Shown here: in pieces, positions 46,545 through 56,469 of the stretch
Position numbering within the stretch: the first letter of the stretch is position 1
Layout of the letters: the number at the start of each line of letters is the position of its first letter
Origin: Amorphophallus konjac
Taxonomy: Eukaryota > Streptophyta > Magnoliopsida > Alismatales > Araceae
NCBI GenBank assembly: GCA_022559845.1
Contig: CM040128.1
Location: 71,301,247-71,365,246 of the forward strand
DNA: 64,000 bases
Direction: 5' to 3'
Program-made: the position numbers and the translations under genes
The notes under the pieces: model-generated
Seen by the model: only the letters and a program-made list of their open reading frames with translations
Databases searched by the model: none
Told to the model about the DNA's origin: nothing

Positions 46545-47095
46545 CAGAGGGCGGCCAACTATGTGGCCTTCAAGAGTGGTGGGCGGCCATGTCAATGGCC
46601 ACCCTCAACAATGGGTGAAGCTCCTACGCAGGCAGACAAGACTCTCCCGTGGATGAAGCTCTTCGCCGAGACGGAAGTGAGGAGGGCTCTCCAAGCTGCC
46701 CCAACCTCTCGAACTTTCTCCTCCCCAAAATGTCTAACCCCCATTAGACGGTTTGGAACCAAGTTTTGTATGTGGGGGATTTCCCTCCATCAAAATCATT
46801 CGAAAAAGGATTACATGTAAGCTACGTGAGTCTTGAACCTCCCCCAAGTGGGGGTAGTTTCGGGGGACGTGTCCAGAGTGGGTGGATCATGGAGTTAACG
46901 GGTGATTGATAGGAGGCGGCCAAGGTTCTGGCCATCCAAAGGAGCTGGGTGGGCAGGTCGATGGCCTTCTTGTGGGGATAGGCGGCCAGCTGTGTGGCCT
47001 TCTTGGGATGTGGGCGGCCAGCTCTCTGGCCTCTCTGGAATGGCTGGGCGGCCGACAGTCTTGCCGCCTTGGGTTGTGGGCGGCCAAGGTGCGCC
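46545..47095 (+). repeat. GGCGGCC hairpin repeat
   Basis: About eight units with GGGCGGCCA, six or so bases, then TGGCC. Spacing is about 30-45 bp in the best part (46980-47090). Each unit is an inverted repeat. In one unit (near 47047) the right arm reads GCCGCC, extending pairing with the GGCGGC left arm. Confidence 0.6.
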
Positions 47096-47151
47096 CAAGG
47101 ATCAGGGGAAAATGCATATAGAATCTCAAAACAAGAGGAAGTCTCACTTCT

Positions 47152-48567
47152 ATGATGAGACTCCACACTCTCAATCAACCAAGGGGAAGTGTCACTTCTA
47201 TGATGGCTAGACGAGGGTCTGCGGGATGTCCGAAATTAGGCATCTACAATGTCCCCTCAGCCGGTGAGCCATCAGGCCCTCCTAGCTTGCCTTGTAAGCC
47301 AACCCAGATTGCAAAGAAGACATCTTCGGAGTCTTCAGCGACTTCGGCCGGTACGTCGGGTCCGCCACCACGAGGCCCAGTCAATGCGCAAAGTCGGTGT
47401 AACTACCCAGAGCGGCAATAGCCTACGGTATCTTCGACTGCCACCGGACCTTGCTCTCAACATGATCACAAAGGCAAGACCAAGGAGCGAGACACCAAGC
47501 CCGTCTCCCAGTCCGCCTCTCAGCAAAAGATACCGCCACCACGGGTAAGGCATCAAACCGCGCATACGTCTTCGGACACCTGCTCCATTGTACCAGCTCA
47601 GCAGAAGACACCTCCCATGCCACCGCGGGTAAGGCATAAAACCGTGCATACCTCTTTGGATGCCAGCACCAGTCTGTTGGTTCCTTATAGACTCCTATCG
47701 CCACCGCGGGTAAGGCATCAAACCGCGCACACGTCTTCAGATGCCAGTCCCAGTATCTAAGCATACCAGGAGTTACCACTTGAGGTCATCGAGTAGGCAA
47801 TCAATGCCACCTTCCAAATACGACAAGCGGAAGGTGCCTGGATTGAAATCCATGCAAAGAAAAGACGTCGACCTCACCCTGCCAAGACATCAGCTCAGAG
47901 GTATCCTCATGGGGATTTATCAACTCCAGCTCCAACACCTCCTCCTCCTACTCCCCTAGAGGCGACCATCACCAAGAAACAGGAGAACAATAGGAGGAAG
48001 AACCTCAAAAGGCAGCTCAAGAGACAAGTTGAGCAAGCAGCCGCCTTACAGGCTTCAACCGAGCCAACGCCTCTCTAGAGGCTCCAGTGGCTCATTGATG
48101 ACCTGGAGGAATACATCCCTCCTCGTCCTACCGGAGCTCTCCCACTCGATAGCTATATCCCGTGGGAAGAAATGCAGAAGCGAGCTCGCCTCAGAAGCTG
48201 GGTCCAAGAGATGATCCAGAAGCTCAAGAATGGCGAAAGGCTCCTCATCCCAGAAGAACTCTCCTTGTGCTATAAAGACAAGGAGATCACAATAAAGCAG
48301 CTGGAAGAAATGCTTCGGAGCTGCACCTGCAATATGGTGGCTATTCAACCCCCTGACAACATCAATGCTTCGCGGCGAGGCGAACTGGTGGCCTCTTAAA
48401 CCAGACAGAGGACTACTGCCCCGCTCGGGCTACAGCCAGCTCCAAAGCACACAGGTCGTGGCCGGGGACGCGGTAGAGGCCGCAGGAGAATTCTCGAGCT
48501 ATCCCCTCACCCGTCCACCTTCAACCCAGAGCGAATCATCCTCTTTCGAGGAGAGGAACTGACGTGA
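47152..48567 (+). pseudogene. Decayed coding region, basic and coiled-coil, of the host element
   Basis: One plus-strand frame can be followed from about 47152 to the TGA at 48565, about 470 codons, with in-frame stops at 47419, 47758, 47794, 48076 and 48397 and no frameshift. It encodes three copies of a PPRVRH(Q/K)T(A/V)HTS peptide, a basic helix (RRKNLKRQLKRQVEQAAAL), a charged region (WLIDDLEEYIPPRP, MIQKLKNGERLLIPEE, IKQLEEML) and a GRGRGRGRRR tail. I recognise no catalytic domain. The RNA-binding character and location suggest a gag-related protein of the same element as 38500-39680, interrupted by the 6.2-kb insertion; that is inference. Confidence 0.45.
47533..47755 (+). repeat. Three in-frame repeats of about 82 bp
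   Basis: CACC(A/G)CGGGTAAGGCAT starts at about 47538, 47622 and 47703. The repeat lengths (84 and 81 bp) are multiples of three, and each encodes PPRVRH followed by (Q/K)T(A/V)HTS. Confidence 0.7.
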
Positions 48568-49287
48568 CACAACCTAAGGATGCAATGGGACCGACCGAGT
48601 GAGCCTTGGACCTAGACTTGCAAGAACACTTACAAATTGGTGGACTCGATGTTGGCAGAGTGATATCGCAGCGCAACCCTTTGCCGGGGTGGCTAAGTGA
48701 TAGTAGGGTGGGTTCGAGGGTCTAAACCCTGCTAGTATGGGCGATGGCTCAGCCTAATGTGTTTCCCTCCCTAGGATAGGAGCACCCACATCAGCGGGGC
48801 GAACTTCGCGCGTTCAGGGCACGGGGTTCTCTCCTCACTCACCCTGCGGTGGCTACTCGTGATCGGGAAGCCACGGGGCCGGGCACTCTGTTTCTCGTCG
48901 GCTGAACTTAGAAATGATACTAATTGAACAAAAATATCCAGGGAGGGTTCAACATATACCTGATCGGCGTGAAGACACCGATCCTGAGTCGGAGACAAGG
49001 GCGAATGGGGAAGCGTGGGACTCCCCGCACGCTGCGCCGATGTAGCGTCTAGAGGACCTGTTGTTTCAATACTACACCTCACGCAGGAGGGTGGTCGTGG
49101 GGTGGGGAAGTTAAAGTTGCAACCAAAATATACCTCCAAGCAGGGAGGGGCATTTAGCCAGCCAGGCGGGGAGGGGGGAGTTGGTGCGGTTAACGAAGAT
49201 CGGCTCCTGGACGATGCAGTCAGACTTGCTGTCCTGACTGCCTGCAAATAGCATCTTGTTGGGGGAGGAACTTCTGGCTGGGATGTC
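48568..49287. other. No feature recognised
   Basis: 720 bp with no frame, terminal repeat or tandem structure that I can support. Confidence 0.4.
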
Positions 49288-51322
49288 TGATGAAGGCGGG
49301 ATTGGAGTCGCTGGAAAGTTGTTCAACCTGCAAGTCACCAGGAAGTAGAATCACCTCATTCTGAGCTCGGAGGAAGCCAGTCCGCCGAATCCCGTGGAGC
49401 TGCATAGGTGGCAGTCTTTTATAGGCCAGAGGGCACTTGTTTGGGGAGGTGCGCTCAGATGGAGCGCCAGATCGAGGTGGGACCACTTCTGATGGAAAGA
49501 GGGGAGGGTCTTGTGTGCGTCCACCAAGAATCTTCATCGTTCTTGCCCGATCAAGTCGGTGGTAGCCTCTGGACGCCGCCAGGGTTGAACAAAGTGCAGG
49601 AGCAAAAAATAGGGACCGACTCACCCGGGCTGTATCCTGCTGGATTGATGCCGGATCGGGTCGGGGCCAGAGTCGACACGAAGAGGGATGCTCCAGAAAC
49701 GTTCCAGAGCTGTTATGACCACGTTCTGAGGCAGGAAGCGCCGGTACCACCCGTTCTTGCAAGGTCGCGCAGGCGAGGCCACCAGTCAAATAGGGTGTCC
49801 TTGTCGGGGTGTAGCTACTACCTGGGAGATCAGAACGTGACAAGATCAAGCCTGGAGGATAGCTGACTGAACCTTATTGTTCTCCACAGAAGAGCCAGGG
49901 CATAGGAGGAGAGAAATGGCCGTGGTATTTCCTATGGTCGACTACTTGGCTAGGGAGTAGACAACACGGACTGTAGATCAAGTTCAAATTGTCGAGGATG
50001 GTGCTCTCCAACGGGGACTCCGAATGGAGCGGGGCCAGGCTTGGATGAAAGTTGTGCGACCCTAGATAATCTCCTCCAGAGAGGAAAATCAGGTGGTGAG
50101 GGATGTGGTTGTGGCAGCCTCTGCAAATGAACCTGGTCGCTTCTTGATGTCTGCCAGAGGCAGGCTGTGTAGGTCACCGAGATCTGCTCCTCTGGGTAGC
50201 TCCGAGGTCGGATGATGACGGGACCACCTTCGTTGCGAAGCTGTCAGGACGACGTTTCCACCGGTGTATGGTGGGCCACCTGGAACCTCTCGGAGTGGCT
50301 GGGGACCATGCTGCACTCCAAGGGTCCGATCTACTGCTGCTGCAAACTGTGTAGCAGGAGAGATAGCGAGTAATAATGGACGGATTAGGGGGAGGAAATG
50401 GTGGGAGATGGAGCAAGGGCCTTCCCTTGTGTGAGGGGGATGGGGGAGGAGGAGGCTGGGGTCACAGCTAGTAGGTGGAGGGGGAGAGAGGTGCGGCCAG
50501 GGGTGGAGGGTGAGAGAGAGGGGGGGCGCAAGTGACCTTTGGGGAAGGGAGGGAATGTTTGAATTTTGGTTAATGGGGGTGATTAATTTTGGCCTTGGGG
50601 AGGGGAAAGGGTGTGTGGGGGGTGTGGAAGGGTGCTTGGGAGAATGAAAGGGTGGCTTGGGGAGAGGGATTCTCTCTTGGGATGATGGTCGAGTTAATGG
50701 GGTAGTAAATAGGGTATGGGGATATGAAAGGTCAAGGGTGATGTGGCTAGGTGAGGTGGCAAGTGGTGGTGATGTGGCAAGGGATGGTTGGCTGAGGTGG
50801 AGGGTGATGTAGAGGAGAGAGGGGCAAACTTGGGAGGGAGGAGAGAGAGTGGGGGTCGCCCCCTAGAGAGAGAGAGATATAGGTAGAGATATAGAGAATC
50901 CACTCTCTAAGTAGGGAATCCTCCCAAGGCAAATTGGTATCCACCAATAAAAAGGAAAACACTGGATTCAAATTTTCTCAATTCTACCTTAGCTTCAAAT
51001 GAGGGAGTTGGGTCCTATTTATAGGAGCTCAACTCTTTACATGACCATATTACCCTTGGCTTAACTCAAAATGACCAAAGCTATCCAAAAGGGGGCGCCC
51101 CTGGGCTAGCCCTTACAATTGGGCCCAATAAGCCTACATGCTATCTAATTGACCCAATAACATATTCAACTGACTCAATCAAAGAAAAATTATAGTAATA
51201 AGACTCAAATAAAGTGGAAAATACATTATATGTCTCAAAAATAAGCCGTGAATTCATGCCGATTGCTTCCAGAGTGATGTGGCGGGGAGTGGGAACTAGA
51301 GCTGCTGATGATGTCCCCATCA
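49288..51322 (-). mobile_element. TGATG-type LTR, minus orientation (left end tentative)
   Basis: The right end is supported: the minus strand starts TGATGGGGACATCATC and shares ordered landmarks with 7001 onward, namely a GGGGCGCCCCC box, CTATAAATAGGACCC (51015-51024), ATTTGAAG and TTGCAGAGGCTGCCAC. A left end at 49288 is proposed because the minus strand reads CCCGCCTTCATCA, like the CCCGCATCA end of the intact element, and gives a plausible 2,035 bp. The flanks ATGTC and GGAAC do not match, so either the end is wrong or the flanks are rearranged. Confidence 0.5.
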
Positions 51323-51399
51323 GGAACCTGCCCCCATTCCGGAGGTAGAAATTCAGAAAGGGGCCGACATCTTCGACCCCTCCGGTGTAGAGGGGATAG

Positions 51400-51919
51400 T
51401 GTTGGGTCCCACGTAGTGCAATTGGATCGAGAAGGGGGGTTGAATAGATCCTATCAAGGACTATGACCTATTTTTAAAAAAACTCTTGGCTACCATGATG
51501 GTAAACCACTCCTATAAAGCACATAAAATACTTAGACGCAAAGCACAGTGGAATGAATTGAAATGCTCAAATGGAAATGATAAGGCACGGTCCAAAGACT
51601 ACACAGGTCAAAGCACTGAACATGTGAGGTAGAGACTCTCATGTTGATAGTGAAGCACAGGTCTATGATTAGAACGAATTAGATCTGTATGCAAGATGAT
51701 TCTCCTTTGCTTGAGTATGTTCCTTAGTGCATGTGTGCAAGGGTGCAGCAGGCAGCTAAGGCAATGTGAATGCAATGCAGAAGATAAACAATGTACATAC
51801 AAGATAACTGAAACCACAACACTTTAGTGCGCGATGGAAATAATCGACATTGCATACGATGAAGCAAGCATATCAACCTGTGAATGGGGATAGGATAAAT
51901 GGAGCAATCACACAAGATG
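51400..51919 (-). mobile_element. End fragment of another copia LTR, split by the next element
   Basis: It starts TGTTGGGTCC on the plus strand and has GAAGGGGGGTTGAATAGATCC 30-odd bases in, the same box as in the copia LTRs at 2826, 31454 and 51920. After 520 bp it is interrupted at 51920 by the start of the next copia LTR. The rest of this LTR should lie beyond the right edge of the window. Confidence 0.55.
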
Positions 51920-52790
51920 TGTTGGGACGCTAAAGGGTGATCTAGAGGGGGGTGAATAGATCAATCACCCGTTAAAAAATTACTGCAGCAGAATCAAATG
52001 CGGAATGAAAACTTCTACTGAACAGATAGTGGGCACAATGCGAATGCCACCCAAAACAGATGAAGAACCGTCCTAAGCATACATCTACTGTGCGAAGATA
52101 GAAATATAGAAGCTAGGCAAACCACAAAACAATCACACAGTAGACAAAGGCTTTTAGGTGGTTCGGTCCTCCAGACCTACATCCACCCCACACTCAACCC
52201 GACCGTGACTTACTGCTGACTCACAGCTTGAACAGCTGGGCATCACAGCTTGCCTTACAACCGCTGGGCAACACAGCTTGCCGTCCGAGGAATCCTCCTC
52301 GCCCCGCTGAGCAACACAGCTTGCTGTCCAGTGGAATCCTCCACTGCAAACTGCTAGGCAATACAGCTTAGCCGTCCAGAGGTAGCACCTCTGCAATCCG
52401 CTGACTAACAGCTTGAAGAAGATGTAAAATAGAAAACAGAAAATGGAAATAAACAGCAATCTGAAAGCTGTAAACAATGAAGCACGATGTGGCTCTTAAA
52501 GAGCTGGATGGCTTGGATTTGATCCACGGTCCATCAAGGACAAATCTCCCTCGATCTCACTCTCTTTCTTCACTCTCTCTCTTCTTCTTCTTCACACTCT
52601 GCTCGAGCTCTCTATCTCTTTCTCCTTCTTCTTTCTCTTCTTCTTCTTCACACTTCTTTCACTCTCTACTCTTCTCTTCTTTTCTTCTGCTGGATCGTGG
52701 AAGCTCTCTCTCCTTTTTCTCTTATTCTTCTCTCAGCTTCTGCTCCCTGGCTTCGATCACGATCAACCTCCATCTGAAGACGAAGGCTCT

Positions 52791-52798
52791 ATTATATA
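52791..52798 (-). promoter_or_regulatory. TATA box of the 3' copia LTR
   Basis: TATATAAT on the minus strand. The same sequence is at 59770-59777 in the right-hand LTR, which is the copy that would drive transcription of the element. Confidence 0.55.
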
Positions 52799-52974
52799 CC
52801 AGCAGTAGCAGCAGTAGCAGCAGGGCGCGTGTGGCTTCCACAGTTCCCGCCCTAAGAATTCGGACCACGTGGCAGCATCCAGTAGGCTGTCAGTACACGT
52901 GTCCTCATCTGGGCACTCTCCTTATCCTCGGATCACGTGCCCAGCACCAGTACGCTCAGCAACTGGAGTTAGAT

Positions 52975-53385
52975 GGCGTCAACCCACTTGCTCCAAGGAG
53001 TTGACGCAGCCTTCAGAGATACTTTATCAAAAAAGCTCAAGTCTGCTGCGTTGACGCTTCCAACCCATAGCGTTGACGCATCAGAGTAATCCAGTAAGCT
53101 TCTTTCTTGATTGTTTGAACTATAGCGTCCACGCCACTTGATCAAGGCGTTGACGCATTGGTGTCCAGTGATCAATGTCTTCAGTATATAGGCGTGCTGC
53201 GTCGACGCTGCTAGCCCATAGCGTTGACGCAGTGGTGTTCCAGCAGCTAATCCTTTAGCTTGTTTGCTTGCTGCGTGGACGCTACCAGGCCGTGGCGTTG
53301 ACGCAGTGATGTGTTCCAGCAGCTAATACTTCTACTAGTATACTTGCTGCATGGACGCTGTGGTCATTCTGCGTTAACCCTGCAC
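52975..53385 (-). promoter_or_regulatory. GCGTTGACGC-type motif array upstream of the TATA box
   Basis: About eleven copies of GCGT(T/C/G)(G/C)ACGC, in pairs about 22-25 bp apart, with the pairs repeating at about 75 bp (53198, 53273, 53348). The core contains TTGAC (the W-box core bound by WRKY factors) and TGACG (the core bound by TGA-type bZIP factors). The array begins about 180 bp upstream of the TATA box on the minus strand and is conserved in the right-hand LTR at 59945-60345. Confidence 0.6.
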
Positions 53386-53489
53386 ACACAAAAATCTTAT
53401 AATCATATCATAGAACAAGTGGTTATTTAAATCATATAACACTGAGTGTATATATTCTGAAACAGCAAATGGGCAAGTATGTACACTGA

Positions 53490-54210
53490 GAGAGTGTATA
53501 GACTTGGAAGTCTTCTTGTGAGCTCAGTGTATATACTTTCCAATGTCTAGACTACAGGAGATGAAGACCAATGTGCAGACATGAGCTATGCAAGCTATAG
53601 TGTCGTTGTATGGACATGGGGTTCAGCTGAGGATGTATGGACTTGCAATGCAAACAACAATGTGTAGACTTCATGTAAAAGCCCAATGTATAGACATTGA
53701 AATCGAAGACCAATATGCAGACTTTGGATTTCACTGTGGATGTACAGACTCTGAGGAAATGAAACGAGTCAGTGTACAGACTTCAAATTGAAGACAGCTG
53801 CTGTATAGACTTTGAAGACGGAAGCCAGTGTACAGACTTTCCACCTACCAGTGTATGGACTTCAACAGTGAACGGCTGTACATACTTCATGTGAAAACCC
53901 AATGTGTAGACTTGAAGAATGTGAGACGATGGCTAAGACACTGCACAATCGGATGTATAGACTTTCGTTACTGTAGCAACGTGTAGACTTTGCCTTAGAC
54001 GCTAAGTGAGACGCTCAATGTACACACTTCAAGTCCAGAGTATGGACATTGCCTTAGACTCTAAATGAAACGAACTTTAGCCAATGCAATGTATAGGCTT
54101 GAATTAAAGTCCAATGTATAGACTTGCATGATGCACAATGACACAGTCCAGTGTATAGACTCTTAGCCATGAATAAATGCAATGCAGTCTGATGTGTAGA
54201 CTATGCAACC
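53490..54210 (-). repeat. Array of about 25 TGTATAGACTT-type motifs in U3
   Basis: TGTATAGACTT, TGTGTAGACTT, TGTACAGACTT and TGTATGGACTT recur at 20-45-bp irregular spacing. The position within U3 matches the TGCAC(A/C)GAC array at 32600-33610. Confidence 0.7.
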
Positions 54211-54573
54211 GGCAGCCAATGTTCTGATGGGTCGATGCATCAGCAAGGGTGGGTCGACCCACTACAGTTCAAACTGTAGATACATGCAGAGACATGATAT
54301 CTGACAGAATGCAATGCATATGTATAAAGAACAAATGCCATCAATGCTAAACATCATCATTCATGTTGCTATCATATGCAGAGTGCTCAAGAATAAGAAT
54401 GCACAGAAATGCACTTTGTTTATTGCAATCATCAAAACACAATAACATTGCTATCATCAAAATATAATATCAAATGCACTCAAATACACTCACTATCTTG
54501 CTATCATCAAAACCAAATAGCATTGCTATCATCAAAGCAACATAGCACATGATTGTGCCTAAGAGGCACAACA

Positions 54574-54588
54574 TTCTCCCCCTTTTTG
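54574..54588 (-). other. Polypurine tract of the gag-only element
   Basis: Minus-strand CAAAAAGGGGGAGAA directly before TGTTGTGCC. It fixes the right edge of the 3' LTR. Confidence 0.8.
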
Positions 54589-56469
54589 ATGATGGCAACA
54601 CAATGTGGCAGTGAGTCACTCACAAGATTTTCTCCCCCTTTGACATGATCAAAAAGAGTGCAAAGTGCATTATGCATACAAATTCCTCTAGAACATTCTC
54701 CCCCTGAATGTAAGACTCCCCTGAATTATTTCTCCCCCTAAATAAATGCTCCCCCTTTGAGAAGGAATATGAACAGATAAACAAGGTAGAGAAGGTAGGA
54801 GGGTCACTTGACAACAGCTGAATCATAGGTTCAGAAGGGAAGCATGATTATAAACAACTGTTAAAGTATAAGAATCAGCAGCATACAATTTTGACAAAAA
54901 TTCAGGTTTAACAGTGATAAATCTTAGAGTAAAACATTTGACCCCTGAACAAGAGTTTATAGATTCCATTTATAGCAATGAATCTAGGGCACATGGTATT
55001 AATAGATAAGTCAGAAATAATACCCTTTTATGATTAAACAAGGAAATTCAAGAGAGGCAACTTGAACATGTATTGATAAAAACAATTTTCACTCATTGAC
55101 TTTTGATTTTTCGAAAGGTTACAGCAGTTTGATTTTCATTTTTGAATTTCAGAACCTGAACTAAGTAAATAGATCAGTGGCATTTATGCTATTGACATTA
55201 GGTGTACACCTTGATCAGAGATAGGTATCCCCAGTTACTAGGCATAAACTACTAGACCTATTTCAGATCAAAACCTACAAAGAGTAGTCTTCACTTTTGA
55301 CATTAAGGGTACACCTTGATTAGAGGCCAGTACCCTCAGTTACTTGGTGAGGACTCCCCCTATAGATTTGACCCTTTGAACAGAGATATTCTGAAGCACT
55401 TCATGACTATGAGTTCTCCTGCTTCATTGGAGGAGATCACAATTTCTTAGTGCAGTCAGCCATTGCTCTGTCACTGTGTTCAGTTCTTAACATTAATGAT
55501 CTTATTTACTGCTGCCCTTAATTCTTTTAGAGTGATTGTTTAAAAAATCAGTACACACTCTTATTAGCCTGTTCTAGACATATCCAGTTCAACACATTTA
55601 GGCATTACAAAAATTATTTCTATTTTAGCCATGAGACAAAGATTAAGAGCTATAAAAGTTTTCTTTTATCTCAAATTCTGAACTGCAGACACTTAACTTT
55701 CCAATTTATAAAGGTTACACCTTTAGTTCCTTTCAATTTGTAAGAGTGATTCTTATAAAAGAACAATTGAGATAATCACAACTCAATGTACTAAACCAGA
55801 TACATAACTGTTGTTCAGTGAAGGTTAGGGAAATGATAGCAATAGGCATTGAGTTCCAGGAGCATCTGATGTCAAAAGATATAAAAGAACTAAATGGGGA
55901 CAATGAGGAGTAGCAAGGATTCAATGAATTGAACTAAACTCTCAGCTCCCCCTTGACAACATGATGCAAGGGATATGCTATGCAACACACTGTTCTACAT
56001 GCAGACTATGCACCAATGATATATGAGGCAAGTATGCACTCAATTCAAGTTTATGCATCCAAATTCAGTTCAACATATAGCAAGAGAAGAGCATCAGATA
56101 TGCAGACTGATCAGCTAGATAAGAATAGAATATCAGACATCAAACAATCAAATCAACATGACTTTCTCAATTCAGTTCTGAAGGTAAATCACTTACCTGC
56201 TTTACCAGATTGATTTATTTTTACCCTTGGTGTTGCACCAGATATTTTTACAAGGCCTCCAATTTCTTTCAGCTCTTAGGATTTTGGCCCTGTCTCTTGT
56301 CATATGCCTGAAGTAGCTTTTTCTGTTTCATCAGTTTGTTCCCGGCTACCTGACATACCTGCAAACACACTTAGGGAGCAGGTTTTGGAACCCAAGATAT
56401 TTTGGGCTCCAAGATAGAACCAGATACTTGAGAGTGAAAACAAGACAACAGCTGTTTAGGGATCCACAT
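54589..56469 (-). other. Non-coding spacer in place of pol
   Basis: 1.9 kb with no pol motif. ACACCTTGAT(T/C)AGAG followed by CC(C/T)CAGTTACT occurs twice (about 55206 and 55310) and also in the sibling spacer near 35160. On the minus strand at 56402-56364, after the gag stop, EPKISWVPKPAP is encoded, a remnant of the WVPK motif that normally ends gag before protease. Confidence 0.6.

Larger units (their letters stand above)
51920..54573 (-). repeat. 3' LTR of the gag-only copia element
   Basis: 2,654 bp. The minus-strand start TGTTGTGCC lies at 54573 next to the polypurine tract, and the end ATCCCAACA-like sequence (here GTCCCAACA) at 51920. Inverted TGTTG/CAACA ends. The comparable right-hand LTR lacks everything beyond 53468 because of the LINE. 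An AGC/AGT microsatellite at 52799-52822 is 9 bp longer here than in the right-hand LTR. Confidence 0.8.

Noticed and set aside
49283..51327. Target duplication around the minus-strand TGATG-type LTR
   Set aside because: ATGTC and GGAAC do not match, so the left end stays tentative.
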